From: Agrobacterium rosae
Lineage (GTDB): Bacteria > Pseudomonadota > Alphaproteobacteria > Rhizobiales > Rhizobiaceae
Direction of reading: 5' to 3'
DNA: 64,000 bases
Assembly: GCF_002915175.1 (NCBI RefSeq)
Contig: NZ_NXEJ01000008.1
Coordinates: 62,001-126,000 of the forward strand
Shown: positions 37,560 through 45,286 of the stretch, piece after piece
Position numbering within the stretch: position 1 is the first letter of the stretch
How the letters are laid out: every line of letters starts with the position of its first letter
Program-made: the position numbers and the translations under genes
Notes under the pieces: generated by a model
The model's input: only the letters and a program-made list of their open reading frames with translations
The model's database searches: none
What the model was told of the DNA's origin: nothing

Positions 37560-38435
37560 TTAGTTTTCGCGTGGATCGAGCGCATCGCGCAGACCGTCGC
37601 CAAGCAGATTGAAACCGATCACGACGGAAAAGATGGCAGCACCGGGCCACATCGCCATCCATGGTGCCTGCGTTAGGAAGTTCTTGGCCACGTTCAACAT
37701 CGAACCCCAGCTTGGAGCCGGAGCCTGCTGGCCAAGCCCGAGAAAGGACAGGCTTGCCTCTGCGATGATGGCGGTGGCGACCGTCAACGTGGCCTGTACG
37801 ATGATCGGCGGTACGATATTGGGAAGGATGTAACGCAGCATGATATCGCCGTGGCCAAGCCCGATGGAGCGGGCACCTTCGATGTAATCCTCCGTCTTGA
37901 CGGACAGCGCCTGGGAACGGGTGAGCCGCACGAAGATCGGCATGGCAGAGAGGCCGATGGCAATCATCGCATTGGTCAGGCTCGGCCCGAGAAAGGCGGC
38001 CAAGGCGATCGCCATGATGAGGAACGGCATGGCGAGAAACGCTTCGGTGACGCGCGAGATGACCTGATCGACCCAACCACCGAAATAGCCGGAGATGAGT
38101 CCAAAAGGGACACCCAGCAATGCGGCAATGGCAACGGAAACGACACCGGCCATCAAAGAAGCCTGTGCGCCCCAGATCATACGGGAAAGAACGTCACGAC
38201 CAATGTCATCGGTGCCCAACCAATGAGCTGCCGAGGGGGCTTTGCGAATAGCACCCCAGCTCGTGGCGAGCGGATCGGCCAGCGGCAAGAGCGGTGCGGC
38301 AACCGCCAGCAGCGTGAAGAAAGCGATGATGATGAGGCCAGCAATCGCGCTGCGATTACGCTTCATCTTTTTCCAGGCGCGGCTTTGGCGTGCCTTTGGC
38401 TTCTCGGCAGGAACGGCCTGTGCAGGCATACTCAT
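37560..38435 (-). CDS. Peptide-type ABC importer permease (DppC/GsiD family)
   Basis: A 291-residue permease. The start at 38435 overlaps the stop of the DppB-like gene by 4 bases (ATGA). Features are HWLGTDDIGRDVLSRM, the coupling loop GARSIGLGHGDIMLRYILPN, AEASLSFLGLGQQAPAPSWGSML and the C-terminal GDGLRDALDP. It is followed 20 bases later by the gamma-glutamyltransferase gene. Confidence 0.92.
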   Translation of the reverse strand: MSMPAQAVPAEKPKARQSRAWKKMKRNRSAIAGLIIIAFFTLLAVAAPLLPLADPLATSWGAIRKAPSAAHWLGTDDIGRDVLSRMIWGAQASLMAGVVSVAIAALLGVPFGLISGYFGGWVDQVISRVTEAFLAMPFLIMAIALAAFLGPSLTNAMIAIGLSAMPIFVRLTRSQALSVKTEDYIEGARSIGLGHGDIMLRYILPNIVPPIIVQATLTVATAIIAEASLSFLGLGQQAPAPSWGSMLNVAKNFLTQAPWMAMWPGAAIFSVVIGFNLLGDGLRDALDPREN

Positions 38436-39379
38436 ATGGCTGCCCTCATGCGCGGGTTGAGAAGAACGGTCACGACATCTGCGAGCAGGTTCATGAAGAT
38501 GAAACCGACAGCCGTGCACAACACAACACCCTGCACCACCGCATAATCACGATTGAAAACCGCATCGACAATCAGCTTGCCGAAGCCGGGAATGGTGAAA
38601 ATCTGTTCGGTCAGAACGGCACCGGCCAGCAGTTCGCCGAACAGCAGCGCGGTGAGCGTTATCACCGGTAGGAGCGCATTACGGAAGGAATGGCTGAGTA
38701 CAACTTCGCGGGTGGACAGTCCCTTGGCGCGTGCGGTGCGGATATAATCAGACTTCATCACCGAAAGCATGGATGAGCGCGTATGCCGCATGAGGGTTGC
38801 CGCGAGTCCCGTACCCAGTACGAAGGATGGCATGATCATCGTTTGCAGCGAGCGCACGGGATCGACAAAGATCGATTCGTAACCCGAGGCCGGAAGCCAT
38901 CCGAGTTGAACGGAAACCAGCAGGATGAGCATGATACCCAGCCAGAAATTGGGGATGGAAAGCCCAGATAGTGCGACGATATTGGCAAGATAATCGATCC
39001 ACGTGTTTTGCTTCACAGCCGCCAGAATGCCCATCGGCACACCGATCGCGAAGGCGAAAAACATCGACATCAAAGCCAGTTGGATTGTCACCGGAAGCTT
39101 TTCGGCAACCAGTTCCAAAACCGGTTGATTGGTGCGCAGCGATACCCCGAAATCTCCCTGCACCACGGAACCAAGCCAGTAGAAATACTGATACACGACC
39201 GGATCGTTCATCCTGTATTTCTCACGCAGCAGTTCGATGACGGCCGGATCCCGTTCCTCCCCCGCCATGGCGAGAATGGGATCGCCCGGCAGGAGCTTTT
39301 GAAGCGAAAAGACAAAAACGGATATGATCAGCAGCGTCGGTATTGCGACCAGCAGCCGTTTGGCGATGTAGATATGCAT
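38432..39379 (-). CDS. Peptide-type ABC importer permease (DppB/GsiC family)
   Basis: A 315-residue permease with the family N terminus (IAKRLLVAIPTLLIIS), VVQGDFGVSLRTNQPV, IPNFWLGIMLILL, the coupling loop ARAKGLSTREVVLSHSFRN and the C-terminal LADVVTVLLNPRMR. It is translationally coupled to the DppC-like gene and follows the binding-protein gene after an 85-base gap. Confidence 0.92.
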   Translation of the reverse strand: MHIYIAKRLLVAIPTLLIISVFVFSLQKLLPGDPILAMAGEERDPAVIELLREKYRMNDPVVYQYFYWLGSVVQGDFGVSLRTNQPVLELVAEKLPVTIQLALMSMFFAFAIGVPMGILAAVKQNTWIDYLANIVALSGLSIPNFWLGIMLILLVSVQLGWLPASGYESIFVDPVRSLQTMIMPSFVLGTGLAATLMRHTRSSMLSVMKSDYIRTARAKGLSTREVVLSHSFRNALLPVITLTALLFGELLAGAVLTEQIFTIPGFGKLIVDAVFNRDYAVVQGVVLCTAVGFIFMNLLADVVTVLLNPRMRAAI

Positions 39380-39422
39380 GAAAGCAGGTCCTTATACGGG
39401 CTATGCTTCGAGTAAGGGTTGC

Positions 39423-39444
39423 GGGACGCGTAGAGGTGCGCCCC
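39423..39444 (-). terminator. Stem-loop after the second peptide-binding-protein gene
   Basis: In the sense direction GGGGCGC pairs with GCGTCCC (one G-U pair) across an 8-base loop, 20 bases after the binding-protein stop. The shortest of the seven such hairpins in the window. Confidence 0.5.
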
Positions 39445-39464
39445 ACAAAGTGCGCAGGACAGGT

Positions 39465-40976
39465 TTAGTCCTCTTTTTTGACGCCTGTCAGGCGGATCAT
39501 ACCGTCACCGGAGGGGGTGAAACCGGTGATCTTCTTGGAATAGGCATAGAGATAAGCCTGATGACCGAGGTAGATCAGCGGCAAATCCTCATCCAGGATT
39601 TTCGTCGCGGCATCATATTTGACCTTGCGAACGGCGTTGTCGGTGGACGCGCGGGCTTCGTTCAGCAGCTTGTCGACTTCAGGGTTGCAATATTTGGTGT
39701 CGTTGATGCCACCTTTACAGGTCACGAACTGGTGGATGTTACCATCCGGGTCGGAACGACCGGACCAGTCAGAGCGCGAAAGGACGTAGTTGCCTGCTGT
39801 CTGCTCGGACAACAGCGTTGCGAACTCGGTAGCCTTCAGCTTCACGTCAAATCCGGCTTCGGCTGCCATGGACTGGATAACCTGCATCGCCTGCGTCTGT
39901 GTGGTGTTGTTGGCATGCTGAAGTTCAATTTCGTACTTGTCGAAACCGGCTTCCTTCATCAGGGCCTTTGCCTTTTCCACGTCACGAGCAGGAACGGGAA
40001 TATCCTTGTTGTACCATGGGCTGGTTGGAGGCCATGCCTGGTTGCCAGCCATGGCGGTGCCTTCGAACACCACCTGATTGATCGCTTCCCGGTCGATGGA
40101 CAGCGAGAAGGCCTGGCGCAGACGCTTGTCCTTGCCGAAAGGATTATCGGCCTTCGCGCCGTTGCCGATGTTTACATACATCGCCATGTATCCAGGCCCA
40201 ACGATCTCGCCGTAATTGAGCTTCGGATCCGCTTTGACGGTAGCCGCATCGGACGCGGAAATGCGCTCTGCGAGATCGAGATCGCCCGATTGCAGGTTGG
40301 CTAGGCGCACGGTCGTATCAGGGATTGGCAGGAACGTGACTTTGTCGATGAAAATATTATCCTTGTTCCAATAATCGGCAAACTTCTCAAGAACGATGCG
40401 GTCCTGCTGGATACGCTCGACAAATTTGAAGGCACCGGAGCACACCGGCTTCTTGCTGAAGTTCGCGCCCAACTCCTTGCCAGCGGTCGGCGAAATCATC
40501 ATCCCGGCACGGTCGGAAAGCTGGGCCAGCAGGCTGGCATCGGGGCTCTTCAGCGTAAACTTGACCTGATAATCACCGGTCGCTTCAACCTTGGCCACAG
40601 ATGCCAGTTCACTCTTGCGACGGGATTCCGGCAGCGTCATGTTGCGGTCGATATTGTAGACAACCGCTTGCGCATTGAACGGCGTACCATCGTGGAACAC
40701 CACACCTTCGCGCAGATCCATCGTCAATGTGCCGCCATTGTCGCCCCATGCCCACTTGGTCGCAAGCTGCGGAATGACCGACAGATTATTGTCGAGATCA
40801 ACCAGCTTGTCGCAAAGACTGGTATAGACGATGCGGCCCACGAATGTGCGTGACTGTGCGGGGTCAAGCACGTCGGCATCGTCCATCAGGCCGATCCGCA
40901 AGTCAGCGGACAAAGCTGATGTCGCCATCAAAGAGCTGATAAAAAGAAGTCCGGAAAGTTTCGTCAATCGTGTCAT
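39465..40976 (-). CDS. Periplasmic peptide-type binding protein (GsiB/DppA family 5)
   Basis: A 503-residue family 5 binding protein with a 23-residue signal peptide (MTRLTKLSG to TSALS, before ADLRIG). It has the family motif VVFHDGTPFNAQAVVYNIDR, the KPVCSGAFKFVERI segment and the C-terminal lobe IYLGHQAYLYAYSKKITGF. GAGGAA lies before the start. The gamma-glutamyltransferase in the same operon suggests glutathione or another gamma-glutamyl compound as ligand (inference). Confidence 0.91.
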   Translation of the reverse strand: MTRLTKLSGLLFISSLMATSALSADLRIGLMDDADVLDPAQSRTFVGRIVYTSLCDKLVDLDNNLSVIPQLATKWAWGDNGGTLTMDLREGVVFHDGTPFNAQAVVYNIDRNMTLPESRRKSELASVAKVEATGDYQVKFTLKSPDASLLAQLSDRAGMMISPTAGKELGANFSKKPVCSGAFKFVERIQQDRIVLEKFADYWNKDNIFIDKVTFLPIPDTTVRLANLQSGDLDLAERISASDAATVKADPKLNYGEIVGPGYMAMYVNIGNGAKADNPFGKDKRLRQAFSLSIDREAINQVVFEGTAMAGNQAWPPTSPWYNKDIPVPARDVEKAKALMKEAGFDKYEIELQHANNTTQTQAMQVIQSMAAEAGFDVKLKATEFATLLSEQTAGNYVLSRSDWSGRSDPDGNIHQFVTCKGGINDTKYCNPEVDKLLNEARASTDNAVRKVKYDAATKILDEDLPLIYLGHQAYLYAYSKKITGFTPSGDGMIRLTGVKKED

Positions 40977-41045
40977 GATGTTCGTTCCTCTGGTGATTTT
41001 TAAACAAGCCGGTTTTCCGGTCTTTTTTTCGTGTTGTAGGCAAGG

Positions 41046-41795
41046 CTAGATCTTGGCGGTTTCCTCAATGGGTGCAGACTGGTCGCTTTGGTCCATCGAT
41101 GTCTGGCGTATCAACCGTTCCTGAAGCGTCAGAAGATGGGTGCGCATGGCCTCTCCCGCCCGCGCCGGGTCTCGCGAAGCAATGGCTTCGATGATGTCAG
41201 TGTGCTGGTCTCGTGATTCTTGAATTGTCTTGTGTTGCCTGCGCGCCCGTTCGCGTACCAATTGCCAGGCCGGGTCCTGCCGGACACGGTTGATGACGTC
41301 GAAAAGCGACAAGAAAAGCTGGTTGCCGGCAGACTGGGCGATCAACCGGTGCAAAGACCCATCCCAAAGCTCGCGCCAGTCAGCATCGGTACGCTCGTAA
41401 ATCTTGTCTCGCAAATCTCGCATGCGGTCGATATCGGAGTCTTTGGCGCGCAACGCAGCCAATTGCGCAAGCTGCGGCTCCAATCGCAAACGCACTTCCA
41501 TGATTTCCATGAAATTGGTTCCCGTCACCAGAGTGGCTGCGTGATCGCTCCAGCTATCTGGCCTCTGCCCCAGAAACGTACCCGCGCCCTGCTTGCGCCA
41601 GATCAAACCTTCCGCCTCTAGAACTTCCAATGCGCGCCGGATTTCCCGCCTGCCAACGCCAAAGCGTTCCGAAAGAGCGCGTTCTGTCGGCAATTTCCCA
41701 TCTACTGCAAGCGTCGTGACACTGAACAGTTCACGCAGCCGCTCAAGAGCGTAGTTGGAGTTTTCAAAAGGCGGAGGTGTTGAACTCTGGTCCAA
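41046..41795 (-). CDS. GntR-family regulator, FCD subfamily
   Basis: A 249-residue regulator. The winged helix (KLPTERALSERFGVGRREIRRALEVLEAEGLIWRKQGAGTFLG) spans about residues 34-76; the rest is an all-helical FCD ligand domain with the metal-site pattern expected of FadR/VanR-like members (LEPQLAQLAALRA, LHRLIAQSAGN). The start is a TTG at 41795 with no clear ribosome-binding site; no better in-frame start precedes the DNA-binding domain. It is cotranscribed ahead of the gamma-glutamyl/peptide importer by 69 bases and probably controls it. Its start sits inside a candidate operator. Confidence 0.85.
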   Translation of the reverse strand: MDQSSTPPPFENSNYALERLRELFSVTTLAVDGKLPTERALSERFGVGRREIRRALEVLEAEGLIWRKQGAGTFLGQRPDSWSDHAATLVTGTNFMEIMEVRLRLEPQLAQLAALRAKDSDIDRMRDLRDKIYERTDADWRELWDGSLHRLIAQSAGNQLFLSLFDVINRVRQDPAWQLVRERARRQHKTIQESRDQHTDIIEAIASRDPARAGEAMRTHLLTLQERLIRQTSMDQSDQSAPIEETAKI

Positions 41796-41820
41796 TGGTT
41801 CGTACCAATTTACAATTGGT
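41796..41820. promoter_or_regulatory. Candidate GntR-type operator over the regulator start
   Basis: ACCAAT-5-ATTGGT at 41804-41820 overlaps TGGT-4-ACCA at 41796-41807. Such TGGT/ACCA inverted repeats suit FCD-type GntR proteins. The position directly upstream of the TTG start suggests autorepression of the whole operon. Confidence 0.6.
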
Positions 41821-41918
41821 TCAATGAAGCGCTTTGATACCGCTTGGTCAAGCCACTTTTTTCGGCAACTTACAAAATGATGGAAAACGAGGCAACGCGT
41901 ACATCGTCAGGGATCGAC

Positions 41919-42641
41919 TTAGCGTCCGGCGGTCCAGTTGGCGAGTTCCTGCTCAGCGCGCTCTAAAGCGCTGTGATTGAGGAGTTTCCGCAGAAAGGCG
42001 ACCGTTACCGCACGCGTGCGCAGATTATACTGACCATCAGAGTCACTATCCCTCAAAGCCTGGTAGACGTTCAGTTTCTCATACAGGCTTTGAAGGCGGT
42101 TCTGGACGCTTCTGAGCGATAAATTTCGACGGCGCGCAATTGTTTTGTCCGTCAAGCCGAGTGCAACATCGATCAGGATTTCATATTCGGAATCGCTCAT
42201 ACCTCTGACCCGGCCCAGACTTTTCTCCTGCATCCCGCGCACTTCGCGGTCGATGACGCATTGCGCCTCGATGAAGATACTACGCAATGCAAGGCGCAGG
42301 CGGTCGTCGGAAGCGGATTTCAGAACATAGCCGTAAGCCGCACCATCAGGCACGATACGGGAGACACCGCGCACATAGGCTTCGTCCGAATAATTCGACC
42401 AGAAGAGAATGCGGGTGTCGGGGCGTTCTTTCCAGATGGTGCGAGCGGCCTCGATGCCATTGCGCTCTCCCATCTGCAAATCCATGACGATGTGGGCAGA
42501 GCGGTTTTCGCGTGCGAGCTTTTCGCCGACCTTGCCGTTTTCTGCCTCGATAACATGATTGCATTCCGGAAGTGCGGCGCGCACCGCTTCATTCAGGTAG
42601 GAGCGGTGCAGAACGTCGTCTTCCACGATCAGAACTTCCAT
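41919..42641 (-). CDS. Response regulator, NarL/LuxR-type output
   Basis: A 240-residue response regulator starting at 42641, with AGGAG 8 bases upstream that overlaps the kinase stop region. The receiver domain has the acidic pocket EDD at residues 7-9, phospho-acceptor Asp54 (IVMDLQMG) and the conserved Lys in YVLKSAS. The C-terminal LuxR-type helix-turn-helix is GLTDKTIARRRNLSLRSVQNRLQSLYEKLNV. It lies 10 bases after the histidine kinase gene and forms a pair with it. Likely targets are the tandem palindromes at 43968-44002 upstream of the divergent sugar importer (inference). Confidence 0.91.
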   Translation of the reverse strand: MEVLIVEDDVLHRSYLNEAVRAALPECNHVIEAENGKVGEKLARENRSAHIVMDLQMGERNGIEAARTIWKERPDTRILFWSNYSDEAYVRGVSRIVPDGAAYGYVLKSASDDRLRLALRSIFIEAQCVIDREVRGMQEKSLGRVRGMSDSEYEILIDVALGLTDKTIARRRNLSLRSVQNRLQSLYEKLNVYQALRDSDSDGQYNLRTRAVTVAFLRKLLNHSALERAEQELANWTAGR

Positions 42642-42651
42642 CTCACATCTC

Positions 42652-43875
42652 CTAGAATATCTGCGTGCTATCGGCCAAAGTGATGCTAACAAACGTCCCA
42701 GGACCGGTTCGGTTGTGCCCCATTTCAAAGCGGGCGGAAATCAATCGTGCACGGGTCTTCATATTTCCTATGCCATGGCCGTGCATGGAGGTGTGCTTGC
42801 CGCACCCGCTCCCGTCATCACTGACGACGATGCGCAGATGACTGTCGATATGGCGTATCGTGACCGTGATATTCTGCGGCTGTCCGTGGCGGATCGCATT
42901 GTTGACGGCTTCCTGCACGATGCGGAAAACCGACGTTGCCACCGTCAGCTCCAGCGCTTCCACCCGGCCATCCGTTTCATCGATCACCGACCAGTCGATG
43001 GCAAGGCCGCTGTCGCGCACCGAGCGGTCCAGATCGTTCTCGATCGCCTGAACGACCCCGAACAGTTGAAGGATCGAGGGCTTTGCCTCCTCGATGATCT
43101 GCCGCAAGTCCTGCATGGAATGCTGGAGGCTTCGCACCAGTGGCTCCAGCATTTCGCCGGAGAGATCGGAAATATGGGTCATCCGCTCAATGCGCCGCGC
43201 CAGCCGGGTCAGATCGGCAAGGGTCTGGTCATGCAGATCCATGCCGATGCGCTGGCGCTCTGCCTCCAGCGCCTGCGTCAGTTTCAGCGCACCTAGGCGC
43301 AGCCCTTCTTCACGGGCATGGGCCTCGGCCTCAACGATGGCGGATCGCTTGGCCTGATCGGCGGCGCGGATGGCGAAGAAATAGGGTGCCAGCAGATCAG
43401 CCACGGCGCGCGCGTTGGCCACATCCTCCATGGTGTAGGCATCGGCTTCCAGCGACGAGCAACTGAGCGCGCCGATGATATCGCCATGGACCTTCATGGG
43501 AACATGCAGACGGCTGTGCAGGCCAAGTTCGATGATGGGGCTGGAGAAGGAGCCTTCGAAATGGAACCGCGGATCGGAGCAGGCATCGCCGCTCAACAGG
43601 AAATCCACCTCTCCTGCCAGAAGCGAGCGGATGGGGCTTCCGGTCAGTAGTGCTGGCGGCTGCTGGCTCCACGCGCTATCCATGCCGCTTTCATAGGCAA
43701 TATGATATTTGCCATCGATGAGCTTGATGCAGACATCCAGATGGTCATGCGGGATAATCTGGGTGATTTCGGTGGCCACAGCCTGAATGATGGAATTGAA
43801 TTCCAGCTGACCGGCTAGCAGTCTCGAAATGCCCAAATAGTGGTGAAAAAGCGAGGATCTTGGTGTGTCGAGCAT
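42652..43875 (-). CDS. Soluble GAF-domain histidine kinase (HisKA_3 family)
   Basis: A 407-residue NarX/DesK-type kinase without membrane segments, so it senses a cytoplasmic signal. Residues 15-170 form a GAF domain. The dimerisation/phospho-acceptor region carries ERQRIGMDLHDQT with His215, followed by an HATPase domain with N-box EAVNNAIRHG, G1 DDGSGCG and G2 GHGIGNMKTRA. The ATG at 43875 with GGGAGG upstream is preferred to an in-frame TTG at 43893. It is transcribed divergently from the sugar importer, suggesting control of that transporter. Confidence 0.92.
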   Translation of the reverse strand: MLDTPRSSLFHHYLGISRLLAGQLEFNSIIQAVATEITQIIPHDHLDVCIKLIDGKYHIAYESGMDSAWSQQPPALLTGSPIRSLLAGEVDFLLSGDACSDPRFHFEGSFSSPIIELGLHSRLHVPMKVHGDIIGALSCSSLEADAYTMEDVANARAVADLLAPYFFAIRAADQAKRSAIVEAEAHAREEGLRLGALKLTQALEAERQRIGMDLHDQTLADLTRLARRIERMTHISDLSGEMLEPLVRSLQHSMQDLRQIIEEAKPSILQLFGVVQAIENDLDRSVRDSGLAIDWSVIDETDGRVEALELTVATSVFRIVQEAVNNAIRHGQPQNITVTIRHIDSHLRIVVSDDGSGCGKHTSMHGHGIGNMKTRARLISARFEMGHNRTGPGTFVSITLADSTQIF

Positions 43876-43967
43876 TGGCGGACGCCCTCCCAAGCGTCTG
43901 CAATAAGACTGACATTCGGTGTCGGCGTCAGCCTTGCGTATCTTGCGCCGTAGCAGTGGCTACGTCC

Positions 43968-44002
43968 TGCGGAAACCCGCATAAATTCTGCGGGAACCCG
44001 CA
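43968..44002. promoter_or_regulatory. Tandem near-identical palindromes, candidate response-regulator sites
   Basis: Two 14-bp palindromes, TGCGGAAACCCGCA (43968-43981) and TGCGGGAACCCGCA (43989-44002), start exactly 21 bases apart, two helical turns. They lie about 95 bases upstream of the kinase start and 167 bases upstream of the sugar-binding-protein start. Confidence 0.75.
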
Positions 44003-44061
44003 AACAGATTGCTCGGAATAGCCTATACAGCAACGACTTTCCCGTTCATGCTTAATTAGTA

Positions 44062-44160
44062 CTGGGGAAAGGAGCCTCAGTGCAACGGGAAACTGGGCTG
44101 AACGTCGAGGAGACGCGGCAAAGGTTCCTTTCCCCGGAGACGGGTGGGCCACTAGGGAGG
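44062..44160 (+). promoter_or_regulatory. Structured 5' leader of the sugar-binding-protein gene
   Basis: CTGGGGAAAGGAGCC (44062-44076) pairs as RNA with GGTTCCTTTCCCCGG (44123-44137): 15 base pairs with two G-U pairs. The enclosed 46 bases contain CGTC-GAGGA-GACG and CAGT-10-ACTG hairpins. The ribosome-binding site AGGGAGG follows at 44154-44160. No known riboswitch family is recognised. Confidence 0.55.
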
Positions 44161-44168
44161 AAAAATCA

Positions 44169-45185
44169 ATGGCTATCAGGAAGATGCTTCTGGCATCGGT
44201 TGCGGTCGCGTGTGCGACGTTACCGATGACTGCACATGCGGATACATCCGCCAAAAAAATTGCGCTTTCGAATAATTACGCAGGCAATTCATGGCGTCAG
44301 GCCATGCTGACAAGCTGGGACAAGATCACCAAGGACGCCGTCAAGGCTGGCACCGTTGCCGCTGCCGACCCGTTCACGACGGCAGAAAACCAGGCAACCG
44401 AACAGGCGGCTCAGATCCAGAACCTTATTCTGCAAGGCTATGATGCAATCGTCATCAACGCCGCTTCACCGACTGCGCTGAACGGCGCGATCAAAGAAGC
44501 GTGTGACGCGGGCATTACCGTCGTATCCTTCGACGGCACCGTGACCGAACCTTGCGCATGGCGCATCGCGGTCGATTTCAAGGCCATGGGCGAAAGCCAG
44601 ATCGATTACCTCGCCAAGAAGATGCCGAAGGGCGGCAATCTGCTTGAGATTCGAGGTCTGGCCGGCGTGTCCGTCGATGACGAAATCCACGCAGGTATTG
44701 CCGCTGGTGTCGCCAAGAACACGCAGTTCAAGATCGTCGGTTCGGTGAATGGTGACTGGGCGCAGGACGTCGCTCAGCGTGCTGTCGCCGGCATTCTGCC
44801 AAGCTTGCCGGAAGTGGCGGCCGTCGTCACGCAGGGTGGTGATGGTTATGGTGCCGCACAGGCATTTGCCGCAGCCAAGCGCCCGACACCAACCATCGTC
44901 ATGGGCAACCGTGAAGACGAGTTGCAGTGGTGGAAGCAGCAGAAGGATGCCAGCGGGTATGAGACCATGTCGGTTTCCATCGCACCCGGCGTCTCCACGC
45001 TCGCCTTCTGGGTCGCACAGCAGATTCTGGATGGCAAGGATGTGAAGAAGGACCTCACGGTCCCTTTCCTTCGCATCGATCAAGCCAATCTTGAGGACAA
45101 CCTCAAGAACACTCAGAAGGGTGGCGTTGCAAACGTCGAATACAGTCTGGAAGACGCACAGAACGTCATCGCCGCCGCCAAGTAA
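44169..45185 (+). CDS. Periplasmic sugar-binding protein (RbsB-like family)
   Basis: A 338-residue binding protein of the peripla_BP_4 type. The signal peptide is about 24 residues (MAIRKMLLAS to MTAHA, before DTSAKK). The fold motifs are NNYAGNSWRQ, QIQNLILQGYDAIVINAASPTAL, GITVVSFDG and AVVTQGGDGYGAAQAF. It delivers a sugar to the RbsA/RbsC-like subunits encoded next. A very stable stem-loop separates it from the ATPase gene. The specific sugar is not identifiable; the lactonase at the operon end hints at an aldose oxidised through a lactone. Confidence 0.92.
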   Translation: MAIRKMLLASVAVACATLPMTAHADTSAKKIALSNNYAGNSWRQAMLTSWDKITKDAVKAGTVAAADPFTTAENQATEQAAQIQNLILQGYDAIVINAASPTALNGAIKEACDAGITVVSFDGTVTEPCAWRIAVDFKAMGESQIDYLAKKMPKGGNLLEIRGLAGVSVDDEIHAGIAAGVAKNTQFKIVGSVNGDWAQDVAQRAVAGILPSLPEVAAVVTQGGDGYGAAQAFAAAKRPTPTIVMGNREDELQWWKQQKDASGYETMSVSIAPGVSTLAFWVAQQILDGKDVKKDLTVPFLRIDQANLEDNLKNTQKGGVANVEYSLEDAQNVIAAAK

Positions 45186-45210
45186 GCGTCGAGCCTCCAC
45201 AACACCATGA

Positions 45211-45241
45211 CATCGCAGTGCCGTTTAACGGCGCTGCGATG
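45211..45241 (+). terminator. Stem-loop after the sugar-binding-protein gene
   Basis: CATCGCAGTGCCGT pairs with ACGGCGCTGCGATG (14 bp, one G-U pair) around a TTA loop, 25 bases after the stop. No T-run. The ATPase gene downstream also has a poor ribosome-binding site. Confidence 0.75.
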
Positions 45242-45286
45242 GATGTGAAGCCGTGGCGCAAGGCCGCAAAACTGGCGTAACTGCTC

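Noticed and set aside
41007..41029. Terminator-like hairpin GCCGG-TTTT-CCGGT followed by seven T on the plus strand
   Set aside because: The stem is only 5 bp and it faces the plus strand, where no gene ends. In the minus direction, where the GntR-importer operon runs, it lacks a T-run.
44081..44122. Resemblance of the GAGGAGACGCGGC segment to a cobalamin riboswitch B12 box
   Set aside because: Only a short match; the other conserved blocks of that riboswitch are absent and the downstream gene is a sugar-binding protein. Kept as an unnamed structured leader.
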